Shown: positions 9,156 through 17,541 of the stretch, piece after piece
How the letters are laid out: each line of letters begins with the position of its first letter
How positions within the stretch are numbered: position 1 is the first letter of the stretch
Assembly: GCF_946222835.1 (NCBI RefSeq)
Contig: NZ_CAMIHD010000007.1
Span: 1 to 64,000, forward strand
Origin: an uncultured Corynebacterium sp.
GTDB lineage: Bacteria; Actinomycetota; Actinomycetes; Mycobacteriales; Mycobacteriaceae
DNA length: 64,000 bases
Direction of reading: 5' to 3'
Translations under genes and position numbers: made by a program
The notes under the pieces: generated by a model
The model's input: only the letters and a program-made list of their open reading frames with translations
What the model was told of the DNA's origin: nothing
Databases searched by the model: none

Positions 9156-10021
9156 TGAGCAACCGATACGAAAACCTATTCCGGTCACTCCACGAAAGGG
9201 GAGAGGGCGCGTTCGTCCCCTTCCTTATGTTGGGCGATCCAACCCCAGAGGACGCGCTGGACATAGTGCGCACCGTTGTCGCGGCCGGTGCTGATGCACT
9301 AGAACTAGGCGTTCCATTTTCTGATCCCGTGGCCGATGGGCCAACCATTCAGGCATCTCACCTCCGGGCGCTTGCGGCCGGCGCCACCGTAGATTCCGCC
9401 CTAGAACAGGTACGGGCGATTCGCTTAGAATTCCCCGAGCTTCCCATCGGCATGTTGATTTACGGCAACGTGGCTTTCACGCGCGGCTTCGACCGCTTCT
9501 ATTCCGAAATCGCGGAAGCAGGTGCGGATAGCATCTTGCTTCCCGACGTCCCCGTACGCGAAAGCGCCCCATTCATCGCTGCAGCAGAAAAGGCTGGCAT
9601 CGATCCAATCTTCATCGCCCCGGCTCGCGCTTCCGCAAGCACTCTCGAGGGCGTTGCTCACCACTCGCGCAGCTATATCTACGCCATTTCGCGCGATGGC
9701 GTGACAGGTACTGAAAGGGAATCTGAGACGCTCGGGCTTGAAGAAGTCGTAGCAAACATCAAAAGATTCGATGGTCCTCCGGTACTGCTCGGCTTCGGCA
9801 TTTCAGCACCCGAGCATGTACGCGATGCCGTGGCAGCCGGAGCGGAGGGGGCTATTACTGGCTCGGCCATAACTAAGATCATCGACCGTCACGTTTCACG
9901 TGAAACCGCCACAGAGCGGACCCAAATCGAAGGGACCCCAAGCCGCGCTCGCGTGGACCCCGCGCTGCACAAAGAACTCGCTGAGTTTGTCACCCGCATG
10001 AAGGCGGCGACACGAAAATAA
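9155..10021 (+). CDS. trpA: Tryptophan synthase alpha chain
   Basis: The 288-residue alpha chain cleaves indole-3-glycerol phosphate and passes indole to TrpB. The TIM-barrel motifs are intact: PFLMLGDPTPE, LELGVPFSDPVADGPTIQ with the catalytic acidic pair, DSILLPDVP, YAISRDGVTGTE and LLGFGIS. The C-terminus is longer and more polar than usual, and parS site 5 encodes part of that segment (VSRET). The start overlaps the trpB stop (TAATG). Confidence 0.95.
   Translation: MSNRYENLFRSLHERGEGAFVPFLMLGDPTPEDALDIVRTVVAAGADALELGVPFSDPVADGPTIQASHLRALAAGATVDSALEQVRAIRLEFPELPIGMLIYGNVAFTRGFDRFYSEIAEAGADSILLPDVPVRESAPFIAAAEKAGIDPIFIAPARASASTLEGVAHHSRSYIYAISRDGVTGTERESETLGLEEVVANIKRFDGPPVLLGFGISAPEHVRDAVAAGAEGAITGSAITKIIDRHVSRETATERTQIEGTPSRARVDPALHKELAEFVTRMKAATRK
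9893..9906. other. parS: parS centromere site 5
   Basis: The palindrome GTTTCACGTGAAAC lies in the 3' part of trpA, in the polar C-terminal segment. Confidence 0.92.
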
Positions 10022-10035
10022 TCCCACAACGCATT

Positions 10036-10080
10036 AAACCCCTCGTCAGCTCTCGACAGCTGAACGAGGGGTTTGGTTTT
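10036..10080. terminator. Bidirectional terminator between trpA and the DAACS symporter
   Basis: AAACCCCTCGT pairs with ACGAGGGGTTT, with an inner CAGCT/AGCTG extension, and is followed by TTTGGTTTT. The A run on the other side lets it also serve the convergent minus-strand gene. Confidence 0.9.
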
Positions 10081-10089
10081 GGTGAGCCT

Positions 10090-11301
10090 CTACGTGGTTG
10101 CTTCTGCAGATTCCTCTTCGGAGGCGTCTTTCTTGTCACCTGCAAATTTGTCTACGATCATCGCGATAGCACCGTCGCCGGTGACATTGGCTGCAGTGCC
10201 GACCGAGTCGATGGCGATGTAGGCGGCGATCATGAGCGCCACCATGCCATCATCAAAGCCCATCATGTCTGCCAATAGGCCGGCCGCCACCATCACGGCA
10301 CCACCCGGAACGCCCGGAGCAGCAATCATCATGATTCCCAACAAGAAGATGAAGCCAAGTCCGGTACCGGTACTAATATCAAGGTTTGCCATATACACGA
10401 TCGCGAAGGCATAGAGCGTCAGCTTAATCATCGAACCGGACAAGTGGATGGTCGCGCACAGCGGGATAGCAAAGCTTGCCACCGGCTTTGAAATGCCATT
10501 CTTAAGCGTAGACTCCAAGGACACCGGGATAGTCGCGGCAGAAGAGGAGGTTCCCAAAGCCGTGAAATAAGCCGGCAGCATATTGCGAAGAGCCTTGAAG
10601 GGATTCTTCCCGGTAATCGCACCAGCAATGATGTATTGCAAGACCAAGTAGACCAGGGTCATAACAACCGCCAAAATCAAAACCTTGGCAAAGGCCGAAA
10701 GTACCGAGCCCAGATTGCCATTCATGCCCAATCCCAAGAACATGCCAAAGATGTAGAAGGGCAAAATCGGCACAACAAAGCCCCAGATTACCTTGACTAC
10801 GACGTTCTCCAATTCCTTGGTGACAGCGTACAAGGTATCGGACTTCACTGTAGTCATCGCTACACCGATGCAGAACGACAACAAGAGGGCAGTCATAACC
10901 TCAAAAGGCGGTGCCATCTCCACCTCGAAGTAGGGAGAAAGTGCACCCTCATCAATATCGGAGACATTAGTAATCAGATTCTGACCGCTAAGCATGGTGG
11001 GGTAGAGCCAGTGGGCAAGCACGTAGGCAAGAAGACCGGCGACAATAGTGGAGCCATAGGATATCCCCGCTGTAACCCCCAGCCACTTACCGGCACCACG
11101 CCCAAGCCCCGCAATGGACGGAGCGATCAGCGCGAAAATAAGAACCGGGATAAAGAAGTTGAGAAAGTTGCTAAATAGTCCATTGAAGGTGGCGAATACG
11201 CGACCAAACCATTCTGGAGCGAATCGGCTGACCACCACGCCAAGGATGATGGCAACGATAATGCGGAACAGCAAAGATTCCGAGAGTTTCTTGAGATTCA
11301 T
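10090..11301 (-). CDS. Dicarboxylate/amino acid:cation symporter (DAACS family)
   Basis: This 403-residue membrane protein takes up an anionic or neutral amino acid or a dicarboxylate with sodium or protons. The family fingerprint is clear: the serine-rich re-entrant loop GTSSSAATIPVSLE (around 250), the following LCATIHLSGS segment, and the final DSVGTAANVTGDGAIAMIVDK, which corresponds to the substrate- and Na-binding NMDGT/NVxGD region. The SstT-like or GltT-like preference cannot be settled. It converges on the trp operon at a shared terminator. Confidence 0.88.
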   Translation of the reverse strand: MNLKKLSESLLFRIIVAIILGVVVSRFAPEWFGRVFATFNGLFSNFLNFFIPVLIFALIAPSIAGLGRGAGKWLGVTAGISYGSTIVAGLLAYVLAHWLYPTMLSGQNLITNVSDIDEGALSPYFEVEMAPPFEVMTALLLSFCIGVAMTTVKSDTLYAVTKELENVVVKVIWGFVVPILPFYIFGMFLGLGMNGNLGSVLSAFAKVLILAVVMTLVYLVLQYIIAGAITGKNPFKALRNMLPAYFTALGTSSSAATIPVSLESTLKNGISKPVASFAIPLCATIHLSGSMIKLTLYAFAIVYMANLDISTGTGLGFIFLLGIMMIAAPGVPGGAVMVAAGLLADMMGFDDGMVALMIAAYIAIDSVGTAANVTGDGAIAMIVDKFAGDKKDASEEESAEATT

Positions 11302-11493
11302 ATACTTACAATCAGATCAGGTGCTCCACCTCTAGGACTAGCCGACCGAGGCGAAACAGCGCAGTGCGGAGACAGGGGTCGATTCAATATCTATCAACCG
11401 ACCTTAAATGCATACTACCTGAGCGCACACGGCGACAGAACACTCGGCCTAGGCACAATTTTTATCTCAGCGCTACAAGGTTAAACTGAGTAC

Positions 11494-11964
11494 ATGATCG
11501 CAGTGGGAATCATCTTCTTCATCCTCGCCGTCTTCCTCATCGTTGTAGGTACCATGGCCTCAACCAAGCGCCTACCCGGAAATAACTACATTGGCTTGCG
11601 ACTGCAAGAAATCCGCAAGTCTCGCGAAGCGTGGGATAACGCCCATCGCATCGCTGGTCCATTCTGGATCCTCAGCGGTGTCTGCCTAATTTTCGGTGGA
11701 ATCGTCGCGCTTAGCGCTGAGGGCTGGATGTGGCTCCTTCCGGTTCTTACCTTTGTGGCAGCAGTTCTCGCCCTATCTGTAGGTTCCAACCTCGGCTCGC
11801 GTGCCGCGTTCCTCTACGAACAGGCACACGCTAGTGAAGAAGGTTGTGGGGATTCCTGCAATTGTGGTTCCGACGGTTGCGGTGGGGAAGAGGCCGCCGC
11901 GGCTTCTGCACCCCAGGTCGATGTCGACGCACTCCGTCACGCCGCACGAGAATCTGACAGATAG
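11494..11964 (+). CDS. SdpI-family membrane protein with a cysteine-rich tail
   Basis: The 156-residue protein has membrane segments at about 2-22, 55-74 and 78-98. The motif LPGNNYIGLRLQEIRKSREAWDNAHRIAG is characteristic of the SdpI/YfhL family, members of which give immunity to secreted toxins in Bacillus. The C-terminal tail is unusual: Cys118, 122, 124 and 129 in CGDSCNCGSDGC, followed by an acidic/alanine segment. This suggests metal or Fe-S binding, which is an inference. It is monocistronic and followed by a terminator. Confidence 0.7.
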   Translation: MIAVGIIFFILAVFLIVVGTMASTKRLPGNNYIGLRLQEIRKSREAWDNAHRIAGPFWILSGVCLIFGGIVALSAEGWMWLLPVLTFVAAVLALSVGSNLGSRAAFLYEQAHASEEGCGDSCNCGSDGCGGEEAAAASAPQVDVDALRHAARESDR

Positions 11965-11983
11965 AACGCCTGCTGCACCACCG

Positions 11984-12027
11984 CCCCCTCTGGAGAAGAA
12001 TCACGCCCATCCAGCGGGGGAATTTTT
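11984..12027 (+). terminator. Terminator downstream of the SdpI-family gene
   Basis: CCCCCTCTGG pairs with CCAGCGGGGG with one mismatch across a 17-base loop, followed by AATTTTT. The remaining 12028-12300 is AT-rich with no gene recognised. Confidence 0.75.
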
Positions 12028-12300
12028 GTAGCTATGCCCCTTCGCTTGCGTAGACCACTGAACGTTTTCCGATAGTCACAGTGACGTTATGGGGCAGACT
12101 TCCTACATCTTCTTATTCAGTCACTTACGATATCGCGTCACCCTTCTTAACATATTGGACCATTCAACTCTAGGCTCGGCGAATAATTGCCTTCCCGTAC
12201 TATTCGCATTACTGCTAATAACGATAGAGATTGCGTAAAGCTTCCGGGGAACCTAGAGAGTAAAGAGCATCAAAGACCTACGCCAAGCAAAATGATAAAT

Positions 12301-12522
12301 ATGAAGAAAAGCACCGCCCTCGCAGCCATCGCCGCTTCGACCTTTGTCATTGGCGCTTATAACGAGCAAGGCCACAAAGAGGCAACATCCACACCGGTAG
12401 CAGAGGAGCAGCATTCGGCACATAGCATCGTCGATGATTTAGGCATTGAATCTGGCACCTATGAACTCACTCCTACACCCACTGGCTCCCCTGAAACATG
12501 GGAGGGCTATCTGGTTAGTTAA
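12301..12522 (+). CDS. Small putative exported protein
   Basis: This 73-residue frame has a lysine-led hydrophobic N-terminus (MKKSTALAAIAASTFVIGAY) like a signal peptide. The body is polar and acidic with Thr-Pro repeats near the end. The FVIGAY position resembles a lipobox but has tyrosine where a lipoprotein would need cysteine, and a single base change (TAT for TGT) would account for this. I recognise no family. An upstream ATG at 12292 is equally possible, and the frame may not be a real gene. Confidence 0.4.
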   Translation: MKKSTALAAIAASTFVIGAYNEQGHKEATSTPVAEEQHSAHSIVDDLGIESGTYELTPTPTGSPETWEGYLVS

Positions 12523-12529
12523 CTTCTGT

Positions 12530-12543
12530 GTTTCACGTGAAAC
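12530..12543. other. parS: parS centromere site 6
   Basis: The palindrome GTTTCACGTGAAAC, preceded by T, is intergenic, just after the small exported ORF. Confidence 0.92.
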
Positions 12544-12607
12544 TCTGAATTCGATCAGCTACACGGCTGAATCACAATGCACCATCACCACCGGCTAGAC
12601 TAGGGGC

Positions 12608-12973
12608 ATGAATAAGTGCTCTCGCCGAATCTTCTTGCTCGGTACCGCTACCACCTTTGCAGGTGCCTACCTGGCAGCCTGTGACTCTTCTCCGTCCGCG
12701 GAAATCGCAGCTACGGAAATTCCGGTCGGATCCGCAAAGATTGTAGATGGCGTCATTTTTACTCAGCCGAAAGAAGGTGAGTTCAAGGCCTATTCCCAAA
12801 CCTGTCCACACCAGCACAATCCGATCACCAAGATCGATGGCATGACGGCCACCTGCACCGCACATAACACCTCCTATGACCTCAGCGATGGAAGCGTAAT
12901 ATCCGGACCGGGCCGCGACCCCTTGGAAGGATACGAAGTTAAGCAAGACGGCTCTAATGTCACTACAGCCTAG
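12608..12973 (+). CDS. Rieske [2Fe-2S] lipoprotein
   Basis: This 121-residue protein is predicted to be exported and lipid-anchored. It has a twin-arginine-like SRRIFLLG start and a lipobox ending at Cys25 (YLAAC). The Rieske cluster ligands are in place: Cys66-x-His68 in CPHQHNPI and Cys83-x-x-His86 in CTAHNTSYDL. The fold continues to DGSVISGPGRDPLEGYEV. Unlike QcrA it has no long membrane anchor and is not next to oxidase or dioxygenase genes. It may be a stand-alone extracytoplasmic electron carrier. Its 3' end runs into a parS-containing palindrome. Confidence 0.85.
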   Translation: MNKCSRRIFLLGTATTFAGAYLAACDSSPSAEIAATEIPVGSAKIVDGVIFTQPKEGEFKAYSQTCPHQHNPITKIDGMTATCTAHNTSYDLSDGSVISGPGRDPLEGYEVKQDGSNVTTA

Positions 12974-12984
12974 GGTGCATTCCT

Positions 12985-13016
12985 CCCTCTGTGGTTTCAC
13001 GTGAAACCACAGAGGG
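12985..13016. terminator. parS: 32-base perfect palindrome embedding parS site 7
   Basis: A perfect inverted repeat, CCCTCTGTGGTTTCAC followed by its exact complement, lies directly after the Rieske gene. Its centre (12994-13007) is the parS core GTTTCACGTGAAAC. As RNA it would form a very stable hairpin, but no good U run follows, so transcript termination is only possible. ParB binding is the safer function. Confidence 0.8.
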
Positions 13017-13075
13017 CATATCTTTGACCCGAGTATTTCCGGGGAAGAAGGAGCGGTAGGGTTTAAACTTTTAGA

Positions 13076-14041
13076 ATGCTGCAGAATTTAAAGAAGCCCG
13101 ATCCCCTCATAGTGCTCATCATCTTGGCGGTCATCCTTGCGGTCATTGCACCAGCCCGTGGGGATTTTTCCGAGATATTCGGCCAGCTAACAAACGTTGC
13201 GATCGCTTTCCTCTTCTTTTTGTACGGCGCTAGGCTCTCCACTCAAGAGGCCCTCAATGGGCTTAAGCATTGGCGCCTACACCTAACGATCCTGGCCTTC
13301 ACCTTTGTGGTCTACCCGCTCATAGGTATAGCGCTACGACCGCTTACCGCATTCATTTCGCACGATATGTACCTGGGGATCTTGTTTCTCACGCTGGTAC
13401 CGTCCACCGTGCAATCTTCGGTTGCCTTTACCTCCATTGCGAAGGGAAACGTTGCAGGCGCAATCGTGTCAGCATCTACTTCTAACTTGGTCGGAGTATT
13501 TACTACCCCTGCGCTCGTTATGCTCCTCATGGGTACCGGGGGAGGAGTCCACATCGACACTTCCGTATTTGGAGAAATCGCGCTCTTGCTGCTGGCTCCC
13601 TTTATCCTGGGTCAGCTGACTCGGCGCTGGGTTGGCAAACTCGCCCAAAGCAAGGCCACCAAAGTGGTAGACCGCGGCTCCATTGCCATGGTGGTGTATT
13701 CCGCCTTTTCCAAAGGCGTAGTAGACGGAATTTGGTCCTCCATCTCCATATGGGAGTTGGCCTTCCTTGTCGCCTTCGCAGCGATCTTCGTTGCTTTCAT
13801 GCTGTGGCTCACCAAGAAGGTAAGTGAAAAATTGGGATTCAAGCGCGCCGATACAGTCGCAATCGAGTTCTGTGGATCGAAGAAGTCACTAGCCACGGGA
13901 CTACCCATGGCCTCGGTTATCTTTGCTTCTGGGGGAACGTCTCTTGGTCTACTGATCCTACCGTTGATGATTTACCACCAGGTCCAGTTAATGATGTGTT
14001 CGTGGCTGGCATCCCGCTACGCCCAGCGTGCCACCACGTAG
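13076..14041 (+). CDS. Bile acid:sodium symporter (BASS/SBF-like) family transporter
   Basis: The 321-residue protein has about nine to ten membrane spans. It carries the SBF-like signatures FLYGARLSTQEALNGLKHWRLH in the first third, LVPSTVQSSVAFTSIAKGN in the middle (the crossed unwound helix region), and FCGSKKSLATGLPMA near the C-terminus. Members of this YfeH-like branch are pumps of organic anions, and the substrate here is not known. An ATG about 60 bases after the parS palindrome starts the frame. Confidence 0.85.
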   Translation: MLQNLKKPDPLIVLIILAVILAVIAPARGDFSEIFGQLTNVAIAFLFFLYGARLSTQEALNGLKHWRLHLTILAFTFVVYPLIGIALRPLTAFISHDMYLGILFLTLVPSTVQSSVAFTSIAKGNVAGAIVSASTSNLVGVFTTPALVMLLMGTGGGVHIDTSVFGEIALLLLAPFILGQLTRRWVGKLAQSKATKVVDRGSIAMVVYSAFSKGVVDGIWSSISIWELAFLVAFAAIFVAFMLWLTKKVSEKLGFKRADTVAIEFCGSKKSLATGLPMASVIFASGGTSLGLLILPLMIYHQVQLMMCSWLASRYAQRATT

Positions 14042-14056
14042 CTACACTTAGGTCTC

Positions 14057-14365
14057 ATGGCGAATTATCTATACGTACGAACTGAACTAACCGTCCCCGG
14101 CGTAGGCTCGGCCATCCATATGGCGGAAATGGAGGAGCAAGATGCGCGCAGCTGCCGAATGGTCCGGATGATCGCTCTGGATCCCTCGGATGCCATAGTC
14201 GGTGTGGCCACACCGACCAGTTCCACGGGAAACGTAGATCAGCCGCAGGAGGTTGTCCCGCACCCGGATACCTATGACAATTTTCCGGACATTAGCGCCC
14301 AATACGTGGACCAGTCTCATTTCGATGCCCTGTGGTCCGAAGCTACCGCCAAGTTCGGCCTTTAG
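14057..14365 (+). CDS. Conserved hypothetical protein
   Basis: This 102-residue, soluble, acidic protein (MANYLYVRTELTVPG) shows no motif I recognise. It starts 15 bases after the BASS transporter stop, so the two are probably co-transcribed. It faces the convergent exporter pair downstream. The regular codon use and clean start suggest a real gene. Confidence 0.6.
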   Translation: MANYLYVRTELTVPGVGSAIHMAEMEEQDARSCRMVRMIALDPSDAIVGVATPTSSTGNVDQPQEVVPHPDTYDNFPDISAQYVDQSHFDALWSEATAKFGL

Positions 14366-14381
14366 GTACCAACCACGGTGC

Positions 14382-14713
14382 CTACAAGACCACGTTAACA
14401 AGGAGCATGTAAAAGGCGGTTCCTCCGAAAATGGACAGCGCTGACTCGCGCCTCCACAGGTGAAGCAGGAAAGTTACAACCACGCCAAGAAGAGCCGCCC
14501 AGATGCCCCCAGGGGAACCAGCCTGCCCGTGGATGGTATAAACCACCAAAATGGTCATCACGCCTACAGGCATCATCATGCCCAGCAATGAAAAGAACTG
14601 CTATCCTTCATCCATTTCACGAAGGAAAAGGGAAGCTGGCGCAGCACAACGGTAATAAGGCCGACGGGGACCAACACCGCGACGATCGAAGCCAGGGTAA
14701 CTCCAGCGGGCAT
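14382..14713 (-). pseudogene. brnE: AzlD/BrnE-like exporter small subunit, frameshifted
   Basis: The gene would encode a membrane protein of about 110 residues that pairs with AzlC/BrnF to export branched-chain amino acids and methionine. The ATG at 14713 (MPAGVTLASIVAVLVPVGLI) overlaps the azlC stop as TAATG. The frame breaks near an A4 run on the plus strand (14591-14594). One more base would join FVKWMKDSSS to LLGMMMPVGVMTILVVYTI and keep the rest open to the stop at 14382. A single missing base in a homopolymer could be real or an assembly error. Confidence 0.75.
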
Positions 14714-15441
14714 TAGCGTTCCTCCCGGAATCTCGTTGGCTCGCTGCGGCGACGCAAGCGGATAGTGGCATCGACGCGAGGAGAAGCGTAGCGGATAAGA
14801 AGTAAAATGAAGTAGGCACTCAGCGCCACCATGAGCAGTTGTCCTGGGGCGAAGGCGGCAGCGAGGGTTCCCAACACCACGGCGCTTAACGGCAGTGAAA
14901 AGTCCTGGTTATTGCGGAAAGAATCCATCGCCAGCACGACAAAAAGGACAACCAGTGCGAATTCCATACCCTGCACAGACGAGGGAATCACCTGGCCGGC
15001 GAGGGCACCGAGAATCCCGCCGCCTATCCACAAAACCTGGCAAAAGATTTGGATGGTGAGGATGCGGCTCCCACTCGGGCGGTCATCGGCGGGGAGAGAG
15101 AAGACGATGGCATAGGTTTCGTCGGTAAGCGCATACGTGGAATAAGCCCGGCCCACCCGTGAATGAATGCGATGCCGGGGGAAGGTGAGGCCGTAGAAAA
15201 TATGACGGAAGTTCACCATGAATCCGGTAACCAACGAGGCAAAGGCCGAAGCCCCACCGATAACCATGGAAATAGCCAGGAATTCCATAGAACCGGCGTA
15301 AATGACGACGGAGAAAATCGGCGTCCACCACCAGCTGAAACCGGATTGGACCATGAGAAGGCCGAAGGCTAGGCCCAGCGGAATGAGGCCGATCGCGGCG
15401 GCCCAGGTATCTCTTAATCCTTGAGAAATATCCGCGCGCAT
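14713..15441 (-). CDS. brnF: AzlC/BrnF-like amino acid exporter large subunit
   Basis: This 242-residue AzlC-family permease has IPLGLAFGLLMVQSGF, IYAGSMEFLAISMVIGGAS and VNFRHIFYGLTFP, all hallmarks of the family, with about seven membrane spans. In Corynebacterium glutamicum the BrnFE pair exports isoleucine, leucine, valine and methionine; the same role here is by homology. It is translationally coupled to the small-subunit gene, whose frame is broken, so the exporter may be non-functional if that break is real. No Lrp-type regulator lies alongside. Confidence 0.8.
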   Translation of the reverse strand: MRADISQGLRDTWAAAIGLIPLGLAFGLLMVQSGFSWWWTPIFSVVIYAGSMEFLAISMVIGGASAFASLVTGFMVNFRHIFYGLTFPRHRIHSRVGRAYSTYALTDETYAIVFSLPADDRPSGSRILTIQIFCQVLWIGGGILGALAGQVIPSSVQGMEFALVVLFVVLAMDSFRNNQDFSLPLSAVVLGTLAAAFAPGQLLMVALSAYFILLLIRYASPRVDATIRLRRRSEPTRFREER

Positions 15442-15480
15442 GCAGGCTAGTTTAGCCCATTGCCTGCAGCGCGATAGGAA

Positions 15481-16077
15481 TTAATTGTCTTCCACGTTGA
15501 CTGGATAGGTGGAATAGAGCGGCAAAGGCATGGGCTGGCGTTTCATAACGTCGGCCCAGAGATCGGCCGGGCCTGGAGTAATAACGTCTTGGGCAAGGGC
15601 AGGGGAGACGAACCATTCGCCAGCCTCGATTTCCTCCTCCAACTGGCCCGGGCCCCATTCGGCATAGCCGGCAAACATGCGCATGCCAGAAACTAGTGGC
15701 TCGATCTCTTCTGGATCCGCGCGCAGATCCACATGTGCTAGGCGCGGGGCGAGGCGGGTGAGTCGATCTTGCTTGTCCAGATCTACTCCCTGTTTAGTCT
15801 GCGCGAGCCCAACAACGGATTGTTGATTGAGCGGACCGCCAATATACAGCGCCTGCGGTTTAGCCACCACTGGAAGCCATTCCGGCAGCACATTGAAAAT
15901 AGCTACCTCGGAGCGCTTGGTCAGATCCACGCCAAAGGTCATCATGTCATTGTGCTCAATAACAAGGATGACGGAGCGGGCGAATTCCGGCGAAAGCATG
16001 CCCGGAGCTGCGATGAGCAGCTGGCCGGGGGCGGGGTCATTGCGCTCGAGGGCATTAAATAAACTATCGGCAAACAT
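15481..16077 (-). CDS. YqgE/AlgH family protein
   Basis: A 198-residue member of the UPF0301 family: LLIAAPGMLSPEFARSVILVIEHND at the N-terminus, YIGGPLNQQSVVGL in the middle, and MRMFAGYAEWGPGQLEEEIEAGEWF with the terminal DLWADVMKRQP segment. Its biochemical role is not established. The ATG at 16077 overlaps the pcnA stop (TGATG), which argues against the GTG one codon earlier and points to coupled translation. Confidence 0.88.
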   Translation of the reverse strand: MFADSLFNALERNDPAPGQLLIAAPGMLSPEFARSVILVIEHNDMMTFGVDLTKRSEVAIFNVLPEWLPVVAKPQALYIGGPLNQQSVVGLAQTKQGVDLDKQDRLTRLAPRLAHVDLRADPEEIEPLVSGMRMFAGYAEWGPGQLEEEIEAGEWFVSPALAQDVITPGPADLWADVMKRQPMPLPLYSTYPVNVEDN

Positions 16078-17513
16078 CACTGTTTAGAATCCCACCACTC
16101 GCGCAACTTCGCAATCGCTTCCTCGCGCTCGAGGGGGCCGTGCTCTAGGCGCAGCTCCTTGAGATAAGACCATGCCTGGCCTACCTCTGGGCCGGGCTTA
16201 AGACCGAGGATTTCCATGATCTCATTGCCATCAAGGTCCGGTCGCACGCGAGCGAGGTCCTCCTTGCGGCCGATCTCTTCGATGCGCTCCTCAAGCTGAT
16301 CGTAGGTGCGCTGTAGCCGGCGCGCCTTTTTAGCATTGCGGGTGGTGCAATCGGCACGCACCAGCTTATGCAGCCGGGGAAGGAGATCACCGGCGTCGGT
16401 GACATAGCGGCGCACGGCAGAATCGGTCCACTGATTCTCCCCGAACCCGTGGAAACGCATATGCAGGTACACCAGCTGGCCGATGGCCTCCGTGGTGGCC
16501 TTGGGATATTTCAACTTGCGCAGGCGCTTGCGGGCAAGCTTGGCGCCCACCACCTCGTGGTGGTGAAAGGAGACCTTGCCATCGGTGTTATCAAAGGTAT
16601 CCGGTTTGCCAATATCGTGTAGAAGCGCCGCCCAGCGCAGCACCAGGTCCGGGCCATCTTCCTCTTGATCCATGGCCTGACTTAGTACCTTCAGCGAATG
16701 AGCGTAGACGTCCTTATGCTGCGCGTGTTCGTCCGCGGTCATGTGCAATGCAGGAATTTCCGGAAAGATATAGTCCGCGATTCCAGTAGAAACCAGCAGG
16801 TCAATGCCGTCCCACGGCGCCGTGCCGCAGATGAGCTTATCCAGCTCCACTTGTACACGCTCTACGGTAATGCGCTGGATCTCACCGGCCATATCCCGCA
16901 TGGCATCCACCACGCGGTCGGCCACGCGAAATTCCAGCTGGGACGCAAAACGCGCTGCGCGCAGCATGCGGAGGGGATCATCGTGGAAGGAGATCTCCGG
17001 CTTATCGGGGGTATCGAGCACCCGGTCAGCCACATCCTGGAGGCCGTGGAGGGGATCGTGGAAGGTAAAAGAGGCGTCGGCAAGCAGCTCAATGGCCATC
17101 GCATTGACCTTAAAATCACGCCGCACTAAGTCCCCTTCCAAGGTGTCACCATAGACCACCTCTGGGTTGCGGGACTGGCCATCATAAGAATCGGAACGGA
17201 AGGTAGTGATCTCAATCTGCTGGCCCTTATAGGCCGCGGAGACGGTACCGAAGTCGATGCCGGTATCCCACACAGTTTCGGCCCACTCATCCAGAATCTC
17301 TTTAACCACTTCCGGGCGGGCCGGGGTGGTAAAGTCCAGGTCATTTCCCAAGCGGCCCAAAAGTGCGTCACGCACAGAGCCGCCCACGAGGTAGAGCGAG
17401 TAGCCACGGGCGGCAAATTTCTCCACCAAACCGCCCAGCAGCTCGCTGAGGGAGGAGACGGTGGATTCCGCGCGGGCAAGAACGCCAATTAGCTGAGTGT
17501 CCTGAAAATTCAC
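16077..17513 (-). CDS. pcnA: CCA tRNA nucleotidyltransferase
   Basis: This 478-residue enzyme adds or repairs the 3' CCA end of tRNAs. The nucleotidyltransferase signature LVGGSVRDALLGRLGNDLDFTT lies near the N-terminus, followed by the RRDFKVNAMA and DDPLRMLRAARFA motifs. An HD domain follows with WAALLHDIGK and HHHEVVGA. The GTG at 17513 (VNFQDTQL) is chosen because longer versions would run into the divergent nudix gene start. The tRNA-Ala genes in this window lack an encoded CCA and would need it. Confidence 0.9.
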   Translation of the reverse strand: MNFQDTQLIGVLARAESTVSSLSELLGGLVEKFAARGYSLYLVGGSVRDALLGRLGNDLDFTTPARPEVVKEILDEWAETVWDTGIDFGTVSAAYKGQQIEITTFRSDSYDGQSRNPEVVYGDTLEGDLVRRDFKVNAMAIELLADASFTFHDPLHGLQDVADRVLDTPDKPEISFHDDPLRMLRAARFASQLEFRVADRVVDAMRDMAGEIQRITVERVQVELDKLICGTAPWDGIDLLVSTGIADYIFPEIPALHMTADEHAQHKDVYAHSLKVLSQAMDQEEDGPDLVLRWAALLHDIGKPDTFDNTDGKVSFHHHEVVGAKLARKRLRKLKYPKATTEAIGQLVYLHMRFHGFGENQWTDSAVRRYVTDAGDLLPRLHKLVRADCTTRNAKKARRLQRTYDQLEERIEEIGRKEDLARVRPDLDGNEIMEILGLKPGPEVGQAWSYLKELRLEHGPLEREEAIAKLREWWDSKQ

Positions 17514-17541
17514 GGGTGAGAGTCTACTACGATTGGCAGGG

